Source: JAMHWF01 sp048500255
GTDB taxonomy: Bacteria; Pseudomonadota; Gammaproteobacteria; Burkholderiales; Burkholderiaceae_C
Direction of reading: 5' to 3'
Assembly (NCBI GenBank): GCA_048500255.1
Contig: JASNYH010000006.1
Span: 148,711-212,710, forward strand
Length of the DNA: 64,000 nt
This document shows, piece by piece, positions 40,365 to 48,524 of this stretch. Below the pieces are notes generated by a model. The model was given only the letters and a program-made list of their open reading frames with translations, ran no database searches and was not told the DNA's origin. Every line of letters begins with the position of its first letter. Position 1 is the stretch's first letter. Position numbers and translations under genes: made by a program.

Positions 40365-40829
40365 CTACAGGCAGTCGGGCGCGATCACCGCCTGCAGCGC
40401 GACCTGCACCTCGCCGTCGCGCTCGCGGCGGCGCAACCACCACACCGCGCCTTTCTTGATCGGCCACGACGCATCCTGCCCCGCCAGCAGGAGTGCGGCG
40501 ACGGCGCCGAGCGTGGGCTGGTGCCCGACGACGAGCACCGGCTCGCCGGCACCCGGCCAGCGCGCTGCCTTCAGCATCGCGTCGACGCCGGCATCGGGCG
40601 CGATCGCGGCCACCGTCCTGAACGAGCGGCCGAGGGCGCGCGCCGTCTGCTGGCAGCGCAGCGCCGGGCTCGCCAGCACACGCGTCGAGTCGGCGAGGCG
40701 GTGGTTCAGCCACTGCGCCATGCGCTCGGCCTGGCGCTCGCCCTTGGGCGTCAGCGCACGCGCCAGGTCGTCGGCCTCGCCGGCGCGCAGCGGTTGCGCC
40801 TCGGCATGGCGCCACAGGATCAGGTCCAT
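40365..40829 (-). CDS. sixA: Phosphohistidine phosphatase SixA
   Basis: A 154-residue histidine-phosphatase superfamily member with the catalytic His in LILWRHAEAQ and the late His in VLVVGHQPTLGAVA. SixA removes phosphate from phosphohistidine, including on phosphotransferase proteins. The family start MDLILWRH fixes ATG 40829. An in-frame ATG at 40847 overlaps the ppk1 stop (ATGA) and would add six residues; either way, coupling to ppk1 is likely. The neighbourhood is polyphosphate-related, so a different phosphorylated substrate is possible. Confidence 0.9.
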   Translation of the reverse strand: MDLILWRHAEAQPLRAGEADDLARALTPKGERQAERMAQWLNHRLADSTRVLASPALRCQQTARALGRSFRTVAAIAPDAGVDAMLKAARWPGAGEPVLVVGHQPTLGAVAALLLAGQDASWPIKKGAVWWLRRRERDGEVQVALQAVIAPDCL

Positions 40830-40843
40830 CGGAGGCGTCCTCG

Positions 40844-42970
40844 TCATTCGCGGTAGCGAAGCATCAGCGCCTGCTGGGCACTGACGCCGTGCGGATCGGC
40901 GCCGCGCGCCGGCCGCACCGGCCGGTAGCTGCCGTCGGGCTGCTGCGCCCAAGCGTCGCGCGTGTCGTGCAGGTAGGGCACGAGGCATTCGTCGATCACG
41001 CGCTGGCGCAGCTTCGGGTCGACGACGGGCCATGCCACCTCGACGCGGCGGAACATGTTGCGCCCCATCCAGTCGGCGCTGGTGAGGAACAGCGCCTCGT
41101 CGGCGTCGCTCTCGCCCCAGCGGAAATAGAGCACGCGCGAATGCTCGAGGAAGCGCCCGACGATGGATCGCACGCGGATGCGATCGCTCAGCCCCGGCAC
41201 GCCGGGCGGCAGGATGCAGGCGCCGCGCACGACGAGGTCGATGTCGGCGCCGGCCTGAGCGGCGGCGACCAGCGCCTCGATCAGCGGCACGTCGGTCAGC
41301 GCATTCACCTTGACGACGATGCGTGCCGGCCGCCCCTCTCGCGCGGCCGCGTCGACGAGCCCGACGTGGCGCAACATCTGCCGGTGCAGCCGGAACGGCG
41401 CCGTCAGCAGATGGCGCGGCGGCTTGACGCGCGTGAGGCTGGCGAGCTGCTGGAACACGCTGTCGGCGTCGGACGTCAGGTCGGGGTCGGCGGTGAGATA
41501 GCCCACGTCGGTGTAGAGCGCCGCGGTGCGGGGGTTGTAGTTGCCGGTCGACAGGTGCGCGTAGCGGCGCAGCGCGCCGCCCTCGCGCCGTGTCACGACG
41601 AGCAACTTGGCATGCGTCTTGAGCCCGACAATGCCGTAGACCACCTGCACGCCGACCGCCTCCAGCCGTTCGGCCCAGTTGATGTTGGCCTCCTCGTCGA
41701 AGCGCGCCTTCAGCTCGACGACGCAGGTCACCTCCTTGCCGCGGCGTGCCGCATCGATCAGCAGATCCATCAGCGGCGACTCGCTGCCGGTGCGATAGAT
41801 CGTCTGGTGGATCGCCAGCACATCGGGATCGGTCACCGCCTCGCGCAGGAACTGCACGACGGGCTCGAACGACTCGAACGGATGGTGCAGCAGCATGTCG
41901 CCGCCGTCGCGCAGCCGCGCGAAGATCGACTCGCCGCGCGGCAGCCGTCCCTGCGGCCACGCCGGTTCGTAGGGCGCGAAGCGCAGCGCCGGCGCATCGG
42001 CCTGATCGATCAGCTGGCTCAGCCGCACCAGGTTCACGGGCCCGTTCACCTGGTAGAGCGCCATCGCCGGCAGCGCGAACTGCTCGAGCAGGAACCGCGA
42101 CAGCTCCGCCGGGCAGCTGGCGACGACCTCGAGCCGCACCGCCTGGCCGTAGTGGCGCGTCGTCAACCCGACGCGCAGCGCCTGGCGCAGGTTGGTCACG
42201 TCCTGCTCGTCGATCGCGAGGTCGGAATCGCGGGTGACACGGAACTGCGAGAACGCCTCGACCTCGCGACCCGGGAACAGCTCGTGCAAGTGGGCCCGGA
42301 TCACGCTCGACAGCAGCACGAAGGCCTGCCGGCCGCCGGCGATGGCCGCGGGCAGCCGGATCACGCGCGGCAGCACGCGCGGCACCTTGACGATGGCGAT
42401 GGCGTTGTCGCGCCCGAAGGCGTCGCGCCCGCCGAGCTTGACGATGAAGTTCAGCGACTTGTTCGCCACCTGCGGGAACGGATGCGCCGGATCGAGGCCG
42501 ACGGGCACGAGCAGCGGCCTCACCTGCGTGCGGAAGAACTCGTCGACGTGGCGGCGCTGCGCAGCGTCGCGCTCGGCGTGGTTGAGCACGACGACGCCTT
42601 CGCGCTGCAGCGCCGGCATCACCTCGTCGTTGAACAACGCGTATTGCTCGTCGATCAGCGCATGGGCCGAATCGGCCACCGCACCGAGCTCGGCGCGCGA
42701 CACGCCGCCACCCGGCGTGCGCGCCGCCTCGACGTAGTCGGCGTAGCGGACTTCGAAGAATTCGTCGAGGTTCGACGACACGATGCACACGTAGCGCAGC
42801 CGCTCGAGCAGCGGCACGTCGGCGCGGCGCGCCTGCGCGAGCACGCGGCGGTTGAAGGCGAGGATCGCCAACTCGCGGTTGAGCAGCGCCACCCGCGGCG
42901 GCGCGCCCGACGCCGCAGCGCCGGCCGTCGGCGGGGCGGTCGCCGGCTGCGGCGTGTCGTCCTCCTTCAT
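40844..42970 (-). CDS. ppk1: Polyphosphate kinase 1
   Basis: Reversible synthesis of polyphosphate from ATP. The protein is 708 residues. The N-domain begins LLNRELAILAFNRRVLAQA, the head domain SSNLDEFFEVRYADYVE follows, and the catalytic core has YGIVGLKTHAKLLVV with the phosphorylated His, plus HLSTGNYNPRTAALYTDVG. A 27-residue Ala/Pro-rich N-terminal extension precedes the first helix. It is directly coupled to sixA. Confidence 0.97.
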   Translation of the reverse strand: MKEDDTPQPATAPPTAGAAASGAPPRVALLNRELAILAFNRRVLAQARRADVPLLERLRYVCIVSSNLDEFFEVRYADYVEAARTPGGGVSRAELGAVADSAHALIDEQYALFNDEVMPALQREGVVVLNHAERDAAQRRHVDEFFRTQVRPLLVPVGLDPAHPFPQVANKSLNFIVKLGGRDAFGRDNAIAIVKVPRVLPRVIRLPAAIAGGRQAFVLLSSVIRAHLHELFPGREVEAFSQFRVTRDSDLAIDEQDVTNLRQALRVGLTTRHYGQAVRLEVVASCPAELSRFLLEQFALPAMALYQVNGPVNLVRLSQLIDQADAPALRFAPYEPAWPQGRLPRGESIFARLRDGGDMLLHHPFESFEPVVQFLREAVTDPDVLAIHQTIYRTGSESPLMDLLIDAARRGKEVTCVVELKARFDEEANINWAERLEAVGVQVVYGIVGLKTHAKLLVVTRREGGALRRYAHLSTGNYNPRTAALYTDVGYLTADPDLTSDADSVFQQLASLTRVKPPRHLLTAPFRLHRQMLRHVGLVDAAAREGRPARIVVKVNALTDVPLIEALVAAAQAGADIDLVVRGACILPPGVPGLSDRIRVRSIVGRFLEHSRVLYFRWGESDADEALFLTSADWMGRNMFRRVEVAWPVVDPKLRQRVIDECLVPYLHDTRDAWAQQPDGSYRPVRPARGADPHGVSAQQALMLRYRE

Positions 42971-42992
42971 CGCGCCAGTCTATGAAGCTTTT

Positions 42993-43010
42993 GCGACGAA
43001 TGCGTGACAG
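42993..43010 (-). promoter_or_regulatory. Possible Pho-box-like site before ppk1
   Basis: On the minus strand CTGTCAC, 4 bases, TCGTCGC, in the 125-bp gap before ppk1. The first half matches the CTGTCAT Pho half-site at six of seven positions; the second matches poorly (three of seven). A -10-like CATAGA follows closely. Weak evidence, but phosphate control of ppk1 would be sensible. Confidence 0.25.
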
Positions 43011-43095
43011 CGGCGATCGTGCTGGCGGACACGCCGAGCGGCGCCTACACTGCGTTCATCCGCCGTAGGTTCAGGCACGCGCGAAGGAGGACGGG

Positions 43096-43392
43096 ATGAC
43101 CGCTTTCAACGTCGTGCGGTTCCGGGTCAAGCCCGGCCGCGAGCAGGAGTTCGTCGACAAGCACCGCGATGCACGATCAGCCTTCGTCGGGTTCCGGCGC
43201 GGCTCGCTCGTCAAGACGGGCGATCGCACCTACTGCATCATCGGCGAGTGGGACGGCATGGAGCAGCTCGCCGCCGCGCGCCCCTCGATGATCGCGCTGC
43301 TCGACACGTTCCGCGACACGCTCGAAGACCTGGGCAACGGGCTCGGCGTCACCGACCCAGTGTCTGGCGAAACCGTCCTCGAACTGCGCTGA
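43096..43392 (+). CDS. Small antibiotic-biosynthesis-monooxygenase-like (dimeric alpha-beta barrel) protein
   Basis: A 98-residue protein starting MTAFNVVRFRVKPGREQEFV, with IIGEWDGMEQLAAARPSM, which resembles ABM and related dimeric alpha-beta barrel proteins. A strong GAAGGAGG site precedes ATG 43096. No catalytic function can be assigned. It stands alone, divergent from ppk1 and convergent with polA. Confidence 0.72.
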   Translation: MTAFNVVRFRVKPGREQEFVDKHRDARSAFVGFRRGSLVKTGDRTYCIIGEWDGMEQLAAARPSMIALLDTFRDTLEDLGNGLGVTDPVSGETVLELR

Positions 43393-43459
43393 CGGCGATC
43401 CATCAAGCGGCTGCTGCGGATCCGGCTTTGGCGGGCCGCTGGCAGCTTCCGTTCGAGGG

Positions 43460-43478
43460 GGAGCTCCGAAGGCGCTCC
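43460..43478. repeat. Stem-loop with interspersed-repeat core (ABM gene-polA gap)
   Basis: GGAGC/GCTCC stem with a 9-base loop in the 100-bp gap between the convergent genes. The minus strand reads GAGCGCCTTCGGAGC, nearly the same core as at 2255-2272 and 60495-60514. It could also help end transcription. Confidence 0.5.
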
Positions 43479-43492
43479 GGGGGTGGGCCTGT

Positions 43493-46246
43493 TCAGTGCG
43501 CCTCGTCCCAGTTGCGCCCGACGCCCACTTCGGCCAGCAGCGGCACCTTCAGCTCGGCGATGCCGGCCATGATGCGCGGCACCTCGCTGCGCGCCCAGTC
43601 GAGCTCGACCTCGGGGACCTCGAAGACGAGCTCGTCGTGGACCTGCAGCACCATGCGCGTCGCGCGCCGCTCGTCGTCGATGGCGTGCTGCACGGCGATC
43701 ATCGCCAGCTTGATGAGGTCGGCCGCCGTGCCCTGCATCGGCGCATTGATCGCCTGACGCTCGGCGGCCGTGCGGCGCGGGCCGTTGCCGCCGCGGATCT
43801 CGGGCAGCCACACGCGCCGGCCGTACAGCGTCTCGACGTATCCCTTGGCGGCGGCCGACGCGCGCGTCTCGTCCATGTAGCGCTTGACGCCGGGATAGCG
43901 AGAGAAGTAACGGTCGATGTAGTCGCGCGCCGCCTTCTGCTCGATGCCCAGGTTGCTCGCCAGGCCGAACGCGCCCATGCCGTAGATCAGGCCGAAGTTG
44001 ATCACCTTGGCGTAGCGGCGCTGCTCGCTGCTCACGTCGTCGACCGGCACGCCGAACACCTCGGCCGCCGTAGCGCGGTGCACGTCGACGCCGCGCGCGA
44101 AGGCGTCGAGCAGCCCTTCGTCGCCCGAGATGTGCGCCATGATGCGCAGCTCGATCTGCGAATAGTCGGCGCTGACGATGCGGTGCCCCGGCGGCGCGAC
44201 GAAGGCCTCGCGCACGCGCCGGCCCTCGGGCGTGCGGATCGGGATGTTCTGCAGGTTGGGCTCGTTGCTCGACAGCCGCCCCGTCACGGCGACGGCTTGC
44301 GCATAGTTGGTGTGCACGCGGCCGGTGGCCGGGTTGACCATCGTCGGCAGCTTGTCGGTGTAGGTGCCCTTCAATTTGGCGAGGCCGCGGTGCTCGAGGA
44401 TCTTCGCCGGCAGCGGGTAGTCGGCGGCGAGCTTCTCGAGCACCTCCTCGTCGGTCGACGGCGTGCCGCTGGCCGTCTTCTTGAGCACCGGCATCTGCAG
44501 CTTGGTGTAGAGCACGTCGCAGATCTGCTTGGGCGAGCCGAGGTTGAACGGCTGGCCGGCGAGTCGGTAGGCCTCGGCCTCGAGCGCGACCATGCGCTCG
44601 GCGAGCTGGCGGCTCTGCGCGGCCAGCAGCGCGGCGTCGACCAGCACGCCGTGGCGCTCCATGCGCTGCAGGATCGTCGCCACCGGCATCTCGATGCGCT
44701 CGTAGACCTCGCGCAGCCGCGGCTCGGCCTCGAGCTGCGGCCACAGCGCCTGGTGCACGTGCAGCGTCATCTCGCTGTCCTCGCCCGAATACTCGGTGGC
44801 CCGGGCCACGTCGACCTGCGCGAACGGGATCTGGTTGGCGCCCTTGCCGCACACGTCCTCGTAGCTCAGTCCGCTGCGCCCGAGGTGGCGATCGGCCAGC
44901 CTCTCGAGCGAGTGAGGCAGGTGCGCCTCGAGCACGTAGCTCTCGAGCAGCGTGTCGTGGCGATAGCCGCGCACCGCCATGCCGTGATTGGCGAAGACCT
45001 GCAGGTCGTACTTGATGTTCTGGCCTACCTTGGGTGCCCCCTCGTCTTCGAGCCAGGGGCGCAGACGCGCGAGCACGGCGTCGAGCGCGAGCTGCGTCGG
45101 CGCGCCGGCGTAGTCGTGCGCCACCGGCACGTAGGCGGCGACGCCGGGCTCCACCGCGAACGAGACGCCGACGATGCGCGCGCGCATCGGATCGAGCGAG
45201 TCGGTCTCGGTGTCGAGCGCGGCCAGCGGCGCGGCGCGCAGCCGCGCCATCCAGGCGTCGAGGTCGTCGAGCGTCGTCACCGTCCGGTAGTCGCGCGCCG
45301 GCGGCGGCGCATCGCCGCGCGGCGCGGACGGAGGCGGCGGCGGCGTTCCGGGCGGCGCGTCGCGCGCCATCACCGCCTCGAGCTCCTTGCGGAAAGTCTT
45401 GAAGCCGTAGCGCTGATAGAACTCGAGCAGCGCCGCGCGGTCGGGCTCGCGCAGCGCGAGCGACTCGAACGCCGGCCAGTCGGCGACATGGCCGGAGAGA
45501 TCGCAGTCGACGACGACGGTGACCAGCCGCCGCGCCTGGGGCAGCCAGTCGAGCGCACGACGCAGGTTGTCGCCCGCCACGCCCTTGATCGATGCCGCCG
45601 CCGCGATCACGCCGTCGAGCGAGCCGTGCTCGGCGATCCACCTGGCGGCCGTCTTCGGGCCGACCTTGTCGACGCCGGGCACGTTGTCGACGGCATCGCC
45701 TATCAGCGACAGATAGTCGACGATGCGCTCGGGCGCCACGCCGAACTTGGCGACGACGGCCGGCGCGTCGAGCACTTCGTTCGTCATCGTGTTGACCAGC
45801 GTGACCTGCGGCGCGACGAGCTGCGCCAGATCCTTGTCGCCCGTCGAGACGACGACGCGGTGGCCGCTCTTCGCGGCGAGGCAGGCCAGCGTGCCGATCA
45901 CGTCGTCGGCCTCGATGCCGGGCACCTCGAGCACCGGCCAGCCGAGCAGGCGCACGACTTCGTGGATCGGCTCGATCTGGCGCGCCAGGTCCTCGGGCAT
46001 CGGCGGGCGGTGCGCCTTGTAGTCGGCGTACCACTCGCTGCGGAACGTCGGGCCCTTGGCGTCGAACACGCAAGCGGCGTGCGACGACGGGTATTGCTCG
46101 CGCAGCCGCTTCATCATCGCCACCATGCCGTGCAACGCGCCGGTCGGAAAGCCGTCGGGGCTGCGCAGGTCGGGCAGCGCGTGGTAGGCGCGATAGAGAT
46201 AGCTCGAGCCGTCGACGAGCAGCAGGGTGTTGTCGTTGTCCGCCAT
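43493..46246 (-). CDS. polA: DNA polymerase I
   Basis: Repair and Okazaki-fragment polymerase, 917 residues. The 5'-nuclease domain starts LLLVDGSSYLYRAYHALP. The 3'-5' exonuclease domain keeps its metal residues (LDTETDSLDPMRARIVG), so proofreading should be active. Polymerase motifs A (SADYSQIELRIMAHISG), B (RRYAKVINFGLIYGMG) and C (VHDELVFEV) are intact. It faces DUF2782 and thrB, a common betaproteobacterial layout. Confidence 0.98.
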   Translation of the reverse strand: MADNDNTLLLVDGSSYLYRAYHALPDLRSPDGFPTGALHGMVAMMKRLREQYPSSHAACVFDAKGPTFRSEWYADYKAHRPPMPEDLARQIEPIHEVVRLLGWPVLEVPGIEADDVIGTLACLAAKSGHRVVVSTGDKDLAQLVAPQVTLVNTMTNEVLDAPAVVAKFGVAPERIVDYLSLIGDAVDNVPGVDKVGPKTAARWIAEHGSLDGVIAAAASIKGVAGDNLRRALDWLPQARRLVTVVVDCDLSGHVADWPAFESLALREPDRAALLEFYQRYGFKTFRKELEAVMARDAPPGTPPPPPSAPRGDAPPPARDYRTVTTLDDLDAWMARLRAAPLAALDTETDSLDPMRARIVGVSFAVEPGVAAYVPVAHDYAGAPTQLALDAVLARLRPWLEDEGAPKVGQNIKYDLQVFANHGMAVRGYRHDTLLESYVLEAHLPHSLERLADRHLGRSGLSYEDVCGKGANQIPFAQVDVARATEYSGEDSEMTLHVHQALWPQLEAEPRLREVYERIEMPVATILQRMERHGVLVDAALLAAQSRQLAERMVALEAEAYRLAGQPFNLGSPKQICDVLYTKLQMPVLKKTASGTPSTDEEVLEKLAADYPLPAKILEHRGLAKLKGTYTDKLPTMVNPATGRVHTNYAQAVAVTGRLSSNEPNLQNIPIRTPEGRRVREAFVAPPGHRIVSADYSQIELRIMAHISGDEGLLDAFARGVDVHRATAAEVFGVPVDDVSSEQRRYAKVINFGLIYGMGAFGLASNLGIEQKAARDYIDRYFSRYPGVKRYMDETRASAAAKGYVETLYGRRVWLPEIRGGNGPRRTAAERQAINAPMQGTAADLIKLAMIAVQHAIDDERRATRMVLQVHDELVFEVPEVELDWARSEVPRIMAGIAELKVPLLAEVGVGRNWDEAH

Positions 46247-46296
46247 GGCGGCATTGTGCGGGATGGCCCCGCGCCGGCCGGCCTAGAATCGAGGCC

Positions 46297-46728
46297 ATGG
46301 ACTCCCGCACGCTGCTGACGACGACGCTGCTCGCGGCCTGCTGCCTTGCGGCGCAGGCGCAGCCGGCGGCCGTGCCCGCCCCGCCGCGCCTGCCGCAGCA
46401 GGCGCAGCCGGCTGCGGCGCCGCCCGCAGCGCCTGCACAGCCGGCCAAGGCGCCGTCGCGCGCCGTCGTGGCGCCGTCGGTCGCGGCGCCGGGCGACGTC
46501 GAGCCCGGCGAGCCTCAGGTGCGGCGCATCGTCGTCGAGGACGAGCGTGCGCGCATCTCCGAGCTGCGCGTGCGCGGCGTCACGCGGCGCGTCGTCGTCG
46601 ACCCGAAGACCGGCATTCGCCGCTCCTACGAGGTGATCCCGAACGATCCGTCGCGCGATCCGTCGCCCGCCGTCGACTCGAATCGCGGCGCCGGCGGCCA
46701 GCGCGTCTGGAACGTCCTCGACTTCTGA
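46297..46728 (+). CDS. DUF2782 secreted protein
   Basis: A 143-residue protein with a signal peptide (residues 1-21, ending AAQA), a Pro/Ala-rich region, and a C-terminal DUF2782 domain (VRRIVVEDERARISELRVRG; KTGIRRSYEVIPND). The function is unknown. It is divergent from polA (50 bp) and its TGA overlaps the thrB ATG by one base (TGATG). This polA/DUF2782/thrB arrangement is widespread in beta- and gammaproteobacteria. Confidence 0.86.
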   Translation: MDSRTLLTTTLLAACCLAAQAQPAAVPAPPRLPQQAQPAAAPPAAPAQPAKAPSRAVVAPSVAAPGDVEPGEPQVRRIVVEDERARISELRVRGVTRRVVVDPKTGIRRSYEVIPNDPSRDPSPAVDSNRGAGGQRVWNVLDF

Positions 46729-47687
46729 TGGCCGTCTTCACCGAGGTCTCGTTCGAGGAGGCCGCCGCGCTCGTGCGCCGGCTCGACATCGGCGCGGCGA
46801 CGTCGCTGACCGGCATCGTCTCGGGCATCGAGAACACCAACTACTTCGTCGACACGACGCGCGGGCGCTACGTGCTGACGCTGTTCGAGCGCCTGACGCA
46901 CGAGCAGCTGCCGTTCTACCTCTACCTGATGCAGCACCTCGCGGCGCGCGGCATCCCGGTGCCGGCGCCGCACGGCGACGCGTCGGGCGCGCTGCTGCAC
47001 ACGGTGTGCGGCAAGCCCGCGGCGATCGTCGACCGGCTGCGCGGCGGCCACGAGATGGCGCCCGACGCCGCGCACTGCGCCGCGGTCGGCGGCGTGCTGG
47101 CGCGCATGCACGGGGCCGGGCGCGACTACGCGCGCTACCAGCCCAACCTGCGCGGCCTGGCGTGGTGGATCGAGACGGTGCCCGCCGTGCTGCCCTTTCT
47201 CGACGGCGGCCAGCGCGCGCTGATGCAGGGCGAGCTGGCGTTCCAGCGCGAGCTCGCCGCGTCGCCGGCCTGCCACGGGCTGCCGGCCGGGCCGATCCAC
47301 GCCGACCTGTTCCGCGACAACGTGATGTTCGACGGCGGCGAGCTCTCGGGCCTGTTCGACTTCTACTTCGCCGGCGTCGACCACTTCGTCTACGACATCG
47401 CGATCTGCCTCAACGACTGGTGCGTCGACCTCGCCACCGGCCGCCTGGACGAGGACCGCGCCAACGCCTTCGTCGGCGCCTACGACGCCGTGCGCGCGCT
47501 CACCGGCGACGAGCTGCGCCTGCTGCCCGCCATGATGCGCGGCGGCGCGTTCCGCTTCTGGCTGTCGCGGCTGTGGGACCTGCATCTGCCGCGCGACGCC
47601 AGCATGCTCGAGCCGCACGACCCGACGCACTTCGAGCGCATGCTGCGCGAGCGCATCGCGCGGCCTTGGCACTACTTCCGCACCTGA
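46728..47687 (+). CDS. thrB: Homoserine kinase, type II (APH fold)
   Basis: Phosphorylates homoserine for threonine synthesis. The protein is 319 residues of the aminoglycoside-phosphotransferase fold rather than the GHMP fold used by E. coli. The catalytic loop is PIHADLFRDNVMF and the metal loop is LFDFYFAGVDHFVYD. It begins on the last base of DUF2782 and is followed 6 bp later by the membrane protein, so the three form one transcript. Confidence 0.95.
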   Translation: MAVFTEVSFEEAAALVRRLDIGAATSLTGIVSGIENTNYFVDTTRGRYVLTLFERLTHEQLPFYLYLMQHLAARGIPVPAPHGDASGALLHTVCGKPAAIVDRLRGGHEMAPDAAHCAAVGGVLARMHGAGRDYARYQPNLRGLAWWIETVPAVLPFLDGGQRALMQGELAFQRELAASPACHGLPAGPIHADLFRDNVMFDGGELSGLFDFYFAGVDHFVYDIAICLNDWCVDLATGRLDEDRANAFVGAYDAVRALTGDELRLLPAMMRGGAFRFWLSRLWDLHLPRDASMLEPHDPTHFERMLRERIARPWHYFRT

Positions 47688-47693
47688 CCCGAC

Positions 47694-48488
47694 ATGCAGA
47701 TGCGTCTGAAGGACGTGCGGCCGGCGCAAGGCCTGCGCTGGGTGCGCCGCGGATTCGCCGTCTACCTGCGCCACCCGCTGGTCTACACGGCGATGTTCGC
47801 CGGCTTCCTGTTCGCGGCGCTGCTGCTGACGCTGATCCCGCTCGTCGGTCCGATCGTGCTGCTGGCGTCGCTGCCGATGCTGACGCTGGGCTTCATGATC
47901 GCGACGCACGGCGCGACGCAGGGCCGGCCACCGCGCATGGCGGCCTTCGTCGCGCCGCTGCGCACCGGCACGCCGCGCCGGCGCGCGCTGCTGCAGCTGG
48001 GCCTCGGCTATGCGCTGGCGACGCTGGCCATCGTGACGCTGTCCGACTGGGCCGACGGCGGCAAGTTCGAGGCGCTGCAGCAACTGCTCGCATCGGGCAA
48101 CGTCGACGCGCGCGAAGTCGCCGCGCTGCTCGACGACGGCCAACTGCAGTTCGGCCTCGCGCTGCGCTTCGGGCTCGCCGCGCTGCTCGCGCTGCCGTAC
48201 TGGCATGCGCCGGCGCTGGTGCACTGGGGCGGCCAGGGAGCGGGCCAGGCCCTCTTCTCGAGCATGCTCGCCTGCTGGCGCGCGCGCTGGGCCTTCGTCG
48301 CCTACGTGCTGGCGTGGGCGGCCGTGATCGGCGCCTTCGGGCTGCTCGTCAACCTGGTGTTCGGCGCGTTCGGCGCGCCGCAGCTCGTCGGCGCCGCGGC
48401 GCTGCCGGGCGCGCTGCTGCTGTCGACGGCGTTCTACGCGTCGCTGTTCTTCAGCTTCGCCGACAGCTTCAGCGCATCGGCGGGCTGA
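47694..48488 (+). CDS. BPSS1780-family membrane protein
   Basis: A 264-residue integral membrane protein of a family seen mainly in Burkholderiales. After a basic start (RLKDVRPAQGLRWVRRGFAV) come several long hydrophobic segments, including TAMFAGFLFAALLLTLIPLV and ARWAFVAYVLAWAAVIGAFG. Six or so helices are likely. Function unknown; the thrB position suggests only co-expression. It converges on the chemoreceptor gene with a 36-bp gap. Confidence 0.8.
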   Translation: MQMRLKDVRPAQGLRWVRRGFAVYLRHPLVYTAMFAGFLFAALLLTLIPLVGPIVLLASLPMLTLGFMIATHGATQGRPPRMAAFVAPLRTGTPRRRALLQLGLGYALATLAIVTLSDWADGGKFEALQQLLASGNVDAREVAALLDDGQLQFGLALRFGLAALLALPYWHAPALVHWGGQGAGQALFSSMLACWRARWAFVAYVLAWAAVIGAFGLLVNLVFGAFGAPQLVGAAALPGALLLSTAFYASLFFSFADSFSASAG

Positions 48489-48524
48489 GCGGCAAGCCGA
48501 CCCGGCACGACCCGCCGGATCGGT

